Positions 51,701 through 64,000 of a stretch of 64,000 bases of DNA are shown here, one piece after another. Below the pieces are notes generated by a model. It had not been told where the DNA came from, ran no database searches, and saw only the letters and a list, made by a program, of their open reading frames with translations. The position numbers and the translations under genes are program-made. The DNA is from Macropodus opercularis (Eukaryota > Chordata > Actinopteri > Anabantiformes > Osphronemidae). Location: the NCBI GenBank assembly GCA_030770545.1, contig CM061098.1, forward strand, positions 5,474,001 to 5,538,000. Direction: 5' to 3'. Position 1 is the stretch's first letter, and every line of letters begins with the position of its first letter.

Positions 51701-54700
51701 CCCAGCCTCTCTAGCTGTGTGCCAATACCTCCCAGATGGATCACTTGTGACTTTAACCTCCTCACTGGGAGTAATTGTGCAACTGATGTGGACAGGGGAA
51801 GTCCTTTCCTCTACAGACTATTATTTTCCCTCTCCTGTATTGATGCCGAAGGGCAGCGTGCCCAGTAAATCTACCGGACTCCTGCGCCGTCACAGGGAAC
51901 TTTGCCATAAGTCTGGGAAGCTGCCCAGCCTGGGGGCTGTTAATGGGACTGTTGAGATGTCTGACCGCGTCGCACCTTTTGTCAATAATGATAATCATCA
52001 ACATACAGATCCAGTTTGGGTGACATAGGTCCGGATGGCTAATTATGTCAAGAGTTTATCAGATGTTAATGCTCAGCAGTGATGTTTATTAGATCAGTAA
52101 TGGGACGTTTTTATAGTAACTTACTTTTTAGTTGTGCCTAATAAATCCAGGAAGATGTTGCTAATGAAAACTTGAATAGTAATCTTTTATTCTGGATGTC
52201 TTGATCCATATATTAAAATCTATGACCCTTCATTTATGTCTCACTCATCTTTCATTCAGAATTACAGTATTTTTACTGTATGTATTACCAACATCACACT
52301 TTATGCCCACAGTGCAGAGCAAACATATTTACTTCACCTCAGACGACATGTTGCCTGCTGATGATTGCGGCCGCATTGAGATTTGTTTAAGCAATGAGAC
52401 ATCGCTGCTCATGATGCTCATGAAGCAGATGAAGCAGGTGGGCAGGTTTTGATGACATAGGCTCACGGGTCACGTGTAGCCTGACCTGTTTTACTCCAAC
52501 TCAATCTGCCTCCGCCTCCAGAGCGTTACTCTTTCATGATCATTCGTGTTGTAACTGATGCACAATCAACTTTGAGTCTGGATCTTGTTAAAAGTTGCAA
52601 AAGCTGCCAAAGCATCATAGGCGGATTTTGATGATCAGATCACATTTCATACGCAATTTATGCAAAAATCACCAAGTTGCCAAGTTACTTTTCCCTGCGA
52701 CTGTAATGCAGCGTGACAGCCAGCTGTGGCGTGTGATGTCAGCTCGTGAACATACAGCCTCTCACAATAACAAGAGGCATAAGTCAGTGTTATAGGGGCT
52801 GACAAGGACAGGAGCAGAGGTGTGTGTTCTTCATGCTTGCTTTTTCCATTGCAAAGTGTGACACAGTGCATTAGCGTGCTCGTGTGTGCTGCTGTTTCTG
52901 AAGCATGCTGCAGCCGTGTTGTGTGCGTGCTACACTTACTATTCTTTGCTGCCGCTGCTTTTTCCTCAGCCTGATGAACTCCTTGTGTTGCCTTGAGACA
53001 AAGTTAACTGCTGCATACTCCAGCAGGGCGGCAAACACAAACAGAAGGCACACTGCCATCCAAATGTCAATGGCCTTCACGTAGGACACCTGGGAACAGA
53101 GAAGGTCACAGGGTAATCGATAACCAGTCAACGAGGCCGGTCGCTAAGCTGCGCATCGTTCGCGATCGGCTCGTTCTTAAGCTACGACGTGCAATGACCC
53201 ACATCTTTAACATGGCCTAGAATTGTAATGAGTCACCTGCATGTGGGCAGCTGACACATTGTCACGAGACAGGTCGCGGCTATGACTCGGGGAGAGCCCT
53301 GTCTGTGTAGCTCACACGGAGCGATATCACGGCGCCTGGTGAGGCTGCACTGTGGGAGCCTTGAGTCCAACGAACGGCGGTTTGCTGACCGTTACAGATG
53401 CAAAGCAAGACGACAGAAGTCGTGTTCTCTAATGATCCCCAACCTCTGCTTTCCACCTGGGTTCACGTCTCACGCAGCCCGTGGGCCTGTTGTGAGTCCA
53501 GTGTCGTGACCTGGAACGGGTATTGTACTCTCTAATTAGTACGAATCCAAAGCTCCCTTCTTCAAATGACTTCAAATGTGTTTGTGAGCCTTGTATCACT
53601 TCCAGGTGGATATTTCAAAGCAAATTGTCATGTTTCAAACTCAGGCCGTGTTGCATTTTTCAGACTTTCTTTGTTTAGTCTGTGACCTTTATGTTGCACT
53701 GACAACGCTATGTAACAACTTGTCAGAGATTATGGGTGAAAATGCGATTATTGCTCTCTGTTACCAGTATATACTGTTCGTCATTGATTTTTTTTTTTTT
53801 CTCAGACACATAAGTCGGGCATATCTTGCCAAAATCACCTTTAAAAAGGCAGGTGCGAGATGCAGGTGGAAAGTTTTGCACCCGTGATGCACAGACGATG
53901 CATCGACCATCACACTCGCCGACCCGTAGCCCTTGGACTCACCTTGGGAAGCGACGCTCTGGAACCAGAACTCTGTGTGGTCATAGTCAGTACAGTCGTG
54001 ATCCCCAAGCCCACTCTGGCAGGTGCAGCGTCCATGTTTATCCAGAAAGAGACCCAAGAGAGGATGACGATGAGCAGGGAGGGGATGTACATCTGGATCA
54101 AGTAGTAGCCCATTTGGCGCTCGAGGTGGAATTTGACCTCGATACAGGTGAATTTGCCTGCAGATATGAGACCAGATGCATCTAGTTAAATGATTTGTTT
54201 GTTGTTGTTGTTGTATGTATTCCTACAGAAACACAGCTGTATGTCCACTGTCACTACTATGTTATTTCACATGGCTCAGTAATTTTAGCACAGTACTCCT
54301 TCACAGTGTACCGGTGTTATAGTGCTTGGTGCAGTATCCCAGATCCTTCTCCTCTTTTAGTACAAACTGGGGGAGGGTGAGATCTTCAGCCACCTGAACA
54401 GGGTTTTCAGACAGCCACTCAAATATCAAGTCGTTCATGGTGTAACCAACTGTGGGGAAAAATAGGAAGGATACAAAAAGAGACAAGGTTTAAACTAATG
54501 AGAAATAATGAGCTTGACTTGTACTCGAACGCCTCCCTTTGTTTGTTCCTATGTTCAAATTAAATGTAATGTCCTAAAAACAAACAATAGGAAGCTCAAT
54601 TAATTTCCTTCAATTTACATCTGTGATAAAGTTTCATAAAAACCTAGGAACAAGCGTCACGTTCATCACTGGCCACATTCTCTAATGTCTCCTTCACCCT

Positions 54701-57700
54701 CACTCCCCTTCTTTTTAGCATCCTCTTGAAAACACTGCAGTTAGGTGCAGCACATGTCAAAACAGGAGCGCTCTGGTTACCCACGGTAAGCAGGGATTGC
54801 ATCAGTCAAAGGATGTAGCGGCTGTGGATTCAATGCGAGACTACCAACTATAATGCTGTTTAGATTTTAAAATGCTGAATGTCTGGCTCCCTGTCCTTAT
54901 TACTGGTGGCGCTGTCATCTTCCTGCTGTTCCTCCTCCTCAAACTTAATTTGCTGTGGGAGCGTGTTACCAAAGTAGAAACATCAGAAACCTCGGCTAAT
55001 GAGCGGTGGAGAGACGGAGAGAGTGAAAGTTGACGACCATGATGTAATGTTCCTGCGCCCATCTGTCCAGCTACCAGCTACCCTCTGCCATCATGTTTGT
55101 CACAGTAAAGGTCACCCACACCAGAGCTACAGTCGCTTGAAGGTTACAGAATAAAAGGGGGGGGGGTCTTCCTAGCACGACACTGTGTGTGCGAACACAC
55201 ACTGAGCAGATTACTGTGTGTATAATCATTAATGCCCTGCAAGTGGCTGCACCCATAAAACGCATAAATGGTAACTTTTTAGTTTAGAAGCATTTAGGTT
55301 TGATCACATAAGCTGAACGTGGCGTTTCCTAGCTGCTGTAAACACACGTGCTCAGACGCGGTGTTCATTCAGTGCATGATATTCGAAGGGTTTTACACCT
55401 TCTTACAGTTGCCTTACAGGTACATTAAAAATGCATTCAGCACAACAACAATGGAGGGCTCCTCACACATTTGAATAATATTGATGTCTGCTGGGACCCT
55501 TTGGGCCCTGAGTTATAAAGACATCAATTATTCAATATGTACCACACGCTTAGAAAAAAACCACCACCGTTAAAACATACTTATCTTGTTCATGAGGAGA
55601 CTTCGCTGTCATTCACAAGCGGACCAAGCGAGGCGAATGCCAATGCTTTACTGGCGTAATTGAAACGGCCTCCTTTTCTTCTGTCAGCCACTGTACAGCT
55701 AAGAGGCGTCAAAAGCTAATTGACAAAGTGTTGAAGGTGCAGTAAAAATGAAATTCATGAGGCAGAATGTCTGGAGTATCTTAGATAGGAAATTACCGAG
55801 TCGCACGGCGTCTCCTTTATGTAAAGAAGCCGTTCACCTGATGAAAGCCACTCTCTTAATAGAGTTATACTTCACATTCGCTTGCTTGTCTCCCTTCTAC
55901 CTTCAGCGTAAGTTACAAAGCTGTTTTGAGGTTACTGGACACTAACGGCTCAAGGCGAAGCAGAGTGGTACAGCTGCGTGTATTGTACGGAGCTTTGATG
56001 TGTCCGAATGAGGCAGAATCTATTTATATACTGAACCTATATGAGCCTGTCACGAATGGCCAGAACAGAAGATTGGCCTTGGCTCTTTTTTTTTCTCCTC
56101 TTTCTCATGTTGCCACTGCTTCGGTAGCAGCGGTAAAACCCTTCACGCCGAGCTCAGGCTGAGGTGATCACACCCTAGCACTTCAACAGTAGCCTTAGCA
56201 TCCTCAGCAGGCCTTTAATCAAAGGTGATTACATCTGCTGAACTGTGTGCTCTACTGTTGGCCTGAAGTCGTCGTTACCCTCCTAAAGGGTAAATATCTC
56301 CATTTGTTTTTGCGCCGGCTGACTTTTTGCTCTATTTTGGTTTGGCCTCATGTCCATTTGCAGACATAAATAATGCTGCTTACTGTATTAGAAGAAAGTA
56401 ACTAGTTCTATACAAACCGATGCTTCTTGATCTTACTGCATCAGATAAAAGCAAATAGGGATAACGCTGTGATTTATTAGTTTGTGGGAAGCCCTTGTGA
56501 AAGGACACAGCGCTCGCACTGATGGTGTAAGTGCTAGACTTCCATTTATTTTGTCCGTTAGGTCACCTCTAGGCACAGGAGGCTGGGTCACATGTAATAA
56601 AAGCGACACAAAATTAAAGTTTTATTATTTATATCCTGGAAATTGGTTTCATAAGGGCTAGATACTAACTTTGCTAGAGGCAGAGACTGAACGGGGAAAA
56701 TATTATTTCTCTCCTACTTTTTTATCACTGTAATAACATTTTATAAGGTTCCAGATTCTTTTGTATGATCTTGACCTTTCACTAAATCTTTCCAGATACC
56801 AACATCAAATTGTTTTCATTTGTAACCAGACCAAATTAGGCACCTCTGCAGGTGGGGTTGTTCCTGACTTTTGTCTACAGTACAGAAACGTTGCACAGTT
56901 GAATCCAATCCCTTCACCCCAACCCCACACATTTCAGGTTTTGGAGTAAAAGATCCACAGTACAGCTGTGTTCATGCGCTTCCCCTAATTTCCACCACGC
57001 GGTACATGGATGACTGGCCAGCTCGTTGGTCTTATTCACTGCAACAAGCTCAAACACATGGGATGCAATCAGAAAACAAGAGAGCCACTGCCCGTTCGGA
57101 CTCTGGGAACATCAATAGTAAGACTATTTTTAGATTTGTTTGTTCTGCTTGCAATATCAAGGTTAGACACTTTACAAGGCAGGCAGAAGACAGGAGGAGG
57201 ACTGAGAGGAGATAAAAACAGGAAAGAAGCAGAAAAACAGAAAACTCACAGCTTTCAAGCTGCATGGTACAGGTCTGAATGTCCATTGGGAAATTCTTCA
57301 AGTCCATAGGGCAGGACAGGGTAAGAGTCAGCCTGAGACAGAAAAACAGAATGGAAGAAGGAAACGGAGCCACAGGGAAGTCAAAAGGCACAATAAAGCT
57401 TATGAAACAGCCACCAGTCGTCGGGAGAGACTCTAGATTAACTGTGACGGGAACGAACTGAATGCTTTTACATTTTATACATGGGTCTATGTGACAGTTT
57501 TAAAAGAGCTGCTTTTGTATTGGCAAATACAAAAGAGCTACATTTACTTAAACTGCACATTTGGAAACATCCACATATGACTTGTTCCCTGCTGTTGACG
57601 TGTCATAGTGTTTACGCATTAATCCTTTAAGGTTCCTTAGAGAAGGCACAGGGAGGTAGCTGCGTAATTACCAGCTGCAATGCACTGCCCAGAAGCAATA

Positions 57701-60389
57701 CCAGTAGCATTCTGCACACAGGCACCTGATGACGATGACAATCCTTCGCTGACATGCGTCGCTCAGCTGTGTCATGTACGTTCAAGTTGTTTAATACAGC
57801 AGCAGAGGTTTTCTATGTCTCACACTTCCCAAAGCTTGTGCTTTTTCAGAAAAGCAAAATTAGAAAATGCATAAATATTTGTTGGAACATGCCATATTGC
57901 AACTGCACACAATGCTACTTAACAGAGAAACAACCAGGGGTGAAATTAATTTGCGAGCTGTCGTTCTGCTCGTGAGCACACGGGCAGTTCTGCTCAGAAA
58001 AAACACCAGTAAATTGAACTTGGTGTCATATTACAAATATGTAAAACACCATGGAGACACATTTTAGCTGTTGTGCTTTTCCTTCCCTCGTTTTTATAAC
58101 ATGAATAAGTCAAAGACTCTGCCATGCACTTGTCATTTCTGTGCATATTGTTATTTTGTACTTGACTGGCAGCTCAGCAGTCAGCGCCAACTGTGGTCAA
58201 GAGGTCATGTATGAAAGCATCATTTAGTGACCGGGTCACACAGAGTTGCTATTTTCTTTACGGTATTTTGCAGACATCTACCTACAGACAGACAGATTTA
58301 AAGGCAGTAAAAGTTCTGATTAACGCCAACCTGCTGCTCATTTTCGGGCCGAATTCAATAAACTACTGAGCCCCTTGTTGAGTTCCTCCTGGTTCTCGGA
58401 CTGGGCATTGCAGCGCCCAGTGGCTCTGATACCCATCCTGAACCTACCTGATGCTGTACAGGACGCTTCCATCTTGGAAAATCCGCAGCAGCTTGTTATC
58501 AGTGGTGACCTCATGGAAATTGGCTCCCTTCTCGTTTGCAAAGAATAAATCAGGTTTCCAGATAGAGTCCAACATGGACGGATCCAGATCAAGGGAGTCA
58601 TCTGGGTATTCGCTGTACGCGAGACGAGGGTCATTCCACTTTTGCCGGAGAAATACATTGAGCCTATAGTCCTGTGGAAGATTAGGCAAGTTAATGGAAA
58701 ATATATCATCAGTGGATTTTGTGGCACTGATGGAAAGCTTAGAAGTATATTATCTGCTATAGAGACTTGTATAGAATATCAGAATCCATTATGAATGTAT
58801 TACATTATGCACCCGTAAATACTGCATATATGTAGTTAATAGTATTACTTTACAACATTTACTTTTTGCATTTTTATTTAATCTTAGCAACCCGACACTA
58901 GTTACACTGAAAGTCACCGAATAAGACGATGTACTGCTTGTTCAACCACTGCAGTCGAACACGGTCAGCGCTGCCTGCAGCCAGCATACAAGAGTAATTA
59001 AATTAGAATTCTAATCTGTGCAATTAATTCAGACTTTGTTTCTAGATACGTTGCAGATTGCTTGTTGGTTTCATTTGTCAGAATAAACTGCATGTTTTCC
59101 ACATCGTGCAACGACAGCCTATGGTTTATTGCTCTCTGACTAGAGGTCTCACCCTCTGGGCCTCACGTGGGCCCTGAACCGACCTGTACTGTGCTGACGC
59201 AGCAGCACTAAGGCTGTAAATGCAGACTTGAGGGCAGCCATTTTCAGTGAACATCTTGTCCTTTGTCTCTCCCCCCCTTTTCATTCATTTTCTCAATTTT
59301 TCATTTTAATTGCAGAGTGGACAGTTCATTATCAGTGTGTCAGTGACCCACTGGTCTCTGAAGGTTGCACCGCTATGCTCCAGGAAACACAGAAACGGGG
59401 GATTGGCTTCAGTACTGAATGGATTAGTGACGAAGTTGGTACAAAAGGATGACGCATGCACACATTACAGTCCTTGATCTGGAAATAAGTTGATTACCGT
59501 GAGATTTCTCTATTGTTATTCCTAGTTTCAGCATTTCTAACATGTCAGACACCCCTGTGTTCTTACCATGGTGGTTTCTGTGATGGACCCAAAGCTGTTG
59601 ATGAAAATATTACAGGTGACGTTCACAGGCGGACCTGAGGACAGAACAGACAGCACAGTCCTAAATAATGACTACTACTGTACATATCTACTCCCAGTGC
59701 AGATCATTCAGGGCCTGTCAACACAATGAGAGATAAAAAATGTAATTTACCACAACCAAACTCAAAAAAATAAAAATCTAGCAAAGAAGGATTGTTAAAA
59801 CAAAGAATGAGAGCGTGCATGGAGATGTGATGTGCTTATCCTCGTTTAGTCACAGTAGAGGAAAAGTACGTTTGCAAAACGATCGACTACATAATGTGTT
59901 TTCAAGTATTCTCTGGAAATCATTACATGTACTGTGCTGTATGTCCAAGTGCTATTTTACTCTGATGAAGACACCAGAGTCAGCGTCTTGATCTGTTAAA
60001 GCCCATAAATCAATAAGTTGTTCCCAGTCCATTTTTCCCTTAGAACTAAACCATTTGACATCTTCTGATACCTAAATCTGAGACAAGGACAGGCTGAACC
60101 AAAGCGTCTGACAGAGCAGCATGCATACACAAGTATTTTTAGCTGTAGTTTTCACAGAGAACAGAGTCTCTGGTCTTTGTTTTGATTTCTAGTCCTTGTG
60201 CTTTCTGCTAGACTTTCTTGAAGGCTACTGTGATACTCAGCCTCGGCATATACTCTACCTTTGAAGTTTGGTCTGATGCGGGCATCATATCCTGACGTTC
60301 TCCCCATGAGCTTGTCCAGGAAGTCAGAAGGAGACAGCTGTGGTCCTGCCCTGCTCGGGGGCTTTATCTCCTCCTTACAGGAGCTCAGT
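48795..60389 (-). CDS. glra4: Glycine receptor subunit alpha-4 (first coding exon not located)
   Basis: Pore-forming subunit of a strychnine-sensitive, chloride-selective Cys-loop receptor. Eight exons: about 60259-60389, then 59567-59634, 58448-58671, 57250-57332, 54312-54449, 53943-54157, 52940-53089, 48795-49085. Lengths 68, 224, 83, 138, 215 and 150 are those expected of GLRA genes. Landmarks: SPSDFLDKLMGRTSGYDARI; Cys-loop CPMDLKNFPMDIQTC; loop C CTKHYNTGKFTC; TM1 IPSLLIVILSWVSFW; TM2 PARVGLGITTVLTMTTQSS; TM3 AVCLLFVFAALLEYAAVNF; TM4 AVFPLSFLIFNIFYW. Alpha-4 rather than alpha-2 is favoured by CKEEIK near the mature N-terminus, IEVKFHLERQ, RFYFR-like GFYFRGYGLGHCLQ and the terminal KVLRHEDIH, and by linkage to gla and btk. 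The last exon is intact through TM4 to a normal stop. The signal-peptide exon lies further upstream or beyond the window; the exon at 60389 starts after a pyrimidine-rich TATCAG. Confidence 0.9.
49086..52939 (-). other. glra4: Large last intron of glra4
   Basis: This 3.85 kb intron separates the TM3 exon from the TM4 exon, in the cytoplasmic loop. It has no recognisable coding segment or named repeat. A 153-codon minus-strand frame at 50744-51205 has no family resemblance or splice context. Confidence 0.7.
54450..57249 (-). other. glra4: 2.8 kb glra4 intron
   Basis: Intron between the 83-nt Cys-loop exon and the 138-nt exon. It contains a G8 homopolymer near 55159 and otherwise nothing recognisable. 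Confidence 0.7.
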
Positions 60390-63300
60390 CTGATATCACC
60401 CAGGGATGGGGAAGAGAGGGGCAGCACATGCAGAGAGGGAGCAGAAGAGGTTTGAGAAACCGGAGAGAAGGAGTGTGTGTGTAAATATGTGATGCACTGT
60501 ATTACAGCAGAGGGAGCAGTGTAAAACATAATGATAATCCAGCAGAATGAGAAGCCAACAGCTTTCAGCAAGTGAGTCATCAGCAAAAAAAGAGAAAGCC
60601 AGCGGTGGCCGGGTAAATGAGGGTGAAAGATGATGCCTCGGCTGGCAACTAAAGCTGGTCTGTTTCACGTCATGTCTCAGTCTCACTGTGGCCGTTAGGC
60701 CTTCACTACAGAGGCAGAGGTAAAGCCCGGCTCTGCCTTCTGCTTCCTGCTGCTGTGGCTTAGCAGGAGTAAGGCTCCACAGATTGATGGCTCAATTGTA
60801 ATGCTATGAGTGTCGCACCGGGGAGAGGAAGGCGTTGATTCAAGCTCCAGTGAGGCTCAGGCAGCCACTGACAGGAATCACCAACAGGACAGGGAGGAAG
60901 TTCAAAGAAGGCAGAAAAGATGAAAGAGATCATGTAAAGAAACAAGAATGAGGTTCTTTAAGTCTGGGAGACACAGAAGAATGACGGTGATCACTATGAT
61001 TACTGCACAGGGCTGTATAATGACACGATGGTTTAACACGCTGCTCATTCCCAAAATGGTCCCACGGTCCACACACTTATTATCTTCCAGGAACTGGGCA
61101 GTGCAATGGGATTTAATCAGCCTGTGTGCTCTCACTGTATGGATCAAGACGTCCACGCACCAGCAGCATTACTCTGCCTCAGACATCTTCCTGACCACAT
61201 GCATACAGTACATCAGTACTTTTGGGGGGGTTTATTTCTTGAGACGTCAGTGATACGTCTTTAAATAAAAACCAAGCTGTCAGTTCTCTTCCAATGCCTG
61301 AATCTCAATAAATGCAGACATTTATTATATACATATATATTTACTGCTATATAACAGCAACTGAAAATGGCTCCTTGGAACTACTGGAATCTAAATGATC
61401 TGGTTCTTTGTCTGAATGATTCAGTTTTTAAAATGCTCTTTGCTGACATTTAATGAGCCTGACCTTTTGCTTCCCCCTACATCCCTTTCATTTGAGCGTC
61501 CGTGTGAGGCTGCTGTCGAGAATACGTAACAACTCTTTCCTTCCATAGTTTTTGGTCGTCACTTTCTTGTTAACAGGAGTTTTATTTTAGCCTTGAAAGC
61601 CAAGTTGAGTCAGCTGAGAAACAACAAAACAAACAGCTCAAAGTATGAGAAAAACAGTTTGTTAGAAACATTCCCTGTTCAGACGAACCTTCAGAGACGC
61701 ACAGAGATTATCTAATATTTAAAATGCCAACAGTGTTGTTGTAAATCCTCAGTTCTTTTCATGGATGTTGTACATTTTATTCCTTGAATATTGGATGATC
61801 AGTCAACAGTCTTAAGTATCAGTTTCCAAAGGAAGGACTAGATGTACTGTATAGTGTGTGGTAGCTGTGAATCAGCGTTTTAAGCTTAACATTCATCACA
61901 TGACAAATTCATCGTGAGGTTTTCCGCTCTGAATGCTGCTAAAAAATAATGCAAAACTCAAGTCTGGACCAATGCAATGTACGATGTTTGTGTGGGTTTT
62001 TAGATGTTTTTTTACTCTTATTTATTGTTTTAGTTTTTTTTTACCTCGTATGAATGATGCACTGTATGGAAAGCACCTGTTAAATGACTGGAGAGCACTT
62101 TTTTAAATTTCACTGTACAAGTGACAGTGACAATATAGAATCTATCTCTCTATCTATCTATCTTTTCAGTGTGGTGTAAAAAGTAGAAATCCCTGAAAAG
62201 AGTATTCACAAAGAGCAGCAGAACTAGCTGAACTGCACCTATTAACACCTTTGTGGTCTTTGTTTCCAATGAAAATACACAGTACAAACTAAACCCTAGT
62301 GTTTCGCTGTCGTTCTGGAGGCACATAGGGCTCACATGTTATAGAGACATGAATAGAGTAGAGGGGGGGGCAGGGAGGCGAGGTCACAAAAGGCACCAAC
62401 CTTTAACCTGAAGGATTTGAGTCGTGCTTTTATTCTTAATGGAAAGAAAAACACAAAATATGCATGTATTATTAAAAAATGATAATTATATATAGGAGTT
62501 TAGTCCAAACTGATGGTAGATAATGCGGACAAACATTCTTTCTGTCGCTGCGTTGAATTCTGCGACGTGAACTGATCAGAATGACGTGTAATTAGATGGG
62601 ATGGGATTCTGCCCGTGGAGCGCAGACATACTCTGTTAATTGCTTTTTCATTAGGAAGCTGGTTATCAGAAAGGCACATCATTTCACAGTATGGCTGTTC
62701 CCTGGCTTCCTACAAGGAGGCACTGGGGGATGTCGGCGCCATTAGACATCCATGCATGAACATAGCGAGTTTTTAGTGCCATTAGCATAATGGGGACGAG
62801 AAGCAAACTGCTCTCGCTGCCTGTTGAAACACATTGCTCTAATTTCCTACTTGTCGAATTGCCCTTGACATCCACTTGAGCTTTAGGTATTGCTCTCACT
62901 GAAGGGCTCCCGCTTTGAGATGGAATTCAGGGCTTTTGGACACAACTGTCAATCCGACAGATGTGACTCGATGACGGACCTTTGGTAAAACAGCCCACCA
63001 CAGCAGAATCATCATTTAACCTGTGTAGACCATGTCTTCACACTATTGTGTGTGATGGCCTGTAGCTATTGCTCTCCCCATTTTGATCAATAGGCACATT
63101 GGGAAATGGGATTTAGAGCGGACTGCAATTTAGCCACCCACATTAATCTTCTGTGACATGACCACTGCCAGTCTCGCACAGCGACACCTCTGTGTATGGA
63201 GACAAAGACGTGGCTTCCTGCATTGGAAAGATTCTCACTGAGCCGGACTGAAGTCAACTGGTAAATCACATGTACTGTATATAAAGTGGTTATCTTAAGA

Positions 63301-64000
63301 GCCCCTCCCGTCTATCTGTCTGAGTGTCCTTGGGCAAGACACAGATCCTCAGATAGAGACGATATAAATGCAGACCGTTTACCACCAGAAAGCAGAATAA
63401 AGCGACCAGTACTGGTCACAATGAACAACATGACACACACTATCATTAATCCACAGTTTATTAGGACAGAGGTGAAATGAAAAATTGTGTGCAGGTCACA
63501 TTTGCAAGGCAGAATACTGCAATCGCTGCTGATGGAGTCAGGAAATCTACAGGGCATACAGTATATGAATAATCTACATAGACAAACCACAACATAGAGC
63601 GACGTGCAATCATTCCTGAATTATGCACACCGTTCATTTTTGCCTCTAACCTCTATCTGTAGAGCAATATCGGTCAATAAGCAGGAGGAGATTAATGAGC
63701 AACAGCCCTCCTCCTTTTTTGACTTCATCACATGAAGGAACATGTCAGTGATGTAGCTCAGTAGTGTCTTGACAACAATGAACGCCTGTATTTGACAGGA
63801 ACTCTTCACAGTAAAATGGTTCTCAATGCAGAGTTGGTGCTTTAATGGATTATCACTTGAAAGATCAGAAAACCAAAGGTAGAGGACTGATAACCCGTGA
63901 CAGAGAGCTTATTCATATTATATATTGTGCTGGTTACTGACTGTCTCGCTTTCCTCCCAGTCTTCCCAGTATTTTTATTCTCCTCTGTGTTATCTTTGCT
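60390..64000. other. Region upstream of glra4 exon 2
   Basis: Probably intron 1 and/or the 5' flank of glra4. No exon encoding a clear signal peptide followed by a donor of the needed phase could be placed. The exon-2 frame itself stays open upstream to a Met at 60586 with a hydrophobic run (FSFCWIIIMFYTAPSAV), a possible but unproven alternative 5' end. A LINE-like tail (62040-62165) is the only recognised repeat. Confidence 0.5.
62040..62165 (+). mobile_element. Possible 3' end of a non-LTR retroelement with (TCTA)n tail
   Basis: A T-rich stretch is followed by GCACTGTATGG, AAATTTCACTGTACAAGTG, ACAGTGACAATATAGAATC and then a degenerate TCTA tetranucleotide tail. Many teleost LINE 3' ends carry a closely similar 'TTTCACTGTACA...TGACAATAAA' end and short tandem tail. 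The body is absent, and the family is unassigned. Confidence 0.4.

Noticed and set aside
53826..54185. 119-codon plus-strand frame
   Set aside because: It is the antisense of the conserved glra4 TM1-TM2 exon; coding constraint on the other strand explains the open frame.
48795..60389. glra2 instead of glra4
   Set aside because: FYWITYK near the end is shared with alpha-2, but CKEEIK, IEVKFHLERQ, FYFRGYGLGHCLQ, KVLRHEDIH and linkage to gla and btk favour alpha-4. A phylogeny would settle it.

Overview
The window is vertebrate nuclear DNA, almost certainly from a ray-finned (teleost) fish. Genes are split by short GT-AG introns, exon sizes match vertebrate orthologues, (GT)n microsatellites are common, and two copies of a tRNA-derived SINE resemble a family I know from teleosts. 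Compact intergenic spacing suggests a percomorph-type genome; that is inference. No bacterial, phage, CRISPR or plasmid features were seen.

Layout: med12 (+, 3' three quarters, 1-12530), mars2 (-, 13655-15758), a NIPA2-type magnesium transporter (+, 16988-19427), timm8a (-, 20342-20907), btk (-, 21993-26548), rpl36a (+, 29723-31959), gla (-, 32191-35618), a 13 kb region without a recognisable gene, then glra4 (-, 48795 to about 60389, first coding exon not located). All splice phases were checked by hand and each multi-exon frame closes.

The run timm8a(-) btk(-) rpl36a(+) gla(-) reproduces the order and orientation of the human Xq22.1 block; med12 and glra4 are also X-linked in human, so this is a fish counterpart of part of the ancestral X-conserved region. 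The genes are functionally unrelated: Mediator kinase-module scaffold, mitochondrial methionyl-tRNA synthetase, Mg2+ transporter, mitochondrial intermembrane-space chaperone, B-cell tyrosine kinase, 60S ribosomal protein eL42, lysosomal alpha-galactosidase A and an inhibitory glycine receptor subunit. What links them is architecture. Three convergent pairs (med12/mars2, nipa2/timm8a, rpl36a/gla) have predicted 3' ends from about zero to 130 bp apart.

The left 36 kb is gene dense. The right 28 kb is sparse: the gla-glra4 interval and the large glra4 introns hold only old repeat fragments and one striking perfect hairpin. I found no undescribed molecular system; the most useful observations are gene-structure differences from mammals (GC-AG intron and a missing segment in med12, an intron-containing mars2, an intact fish glra4 last exon) and the hairpin.
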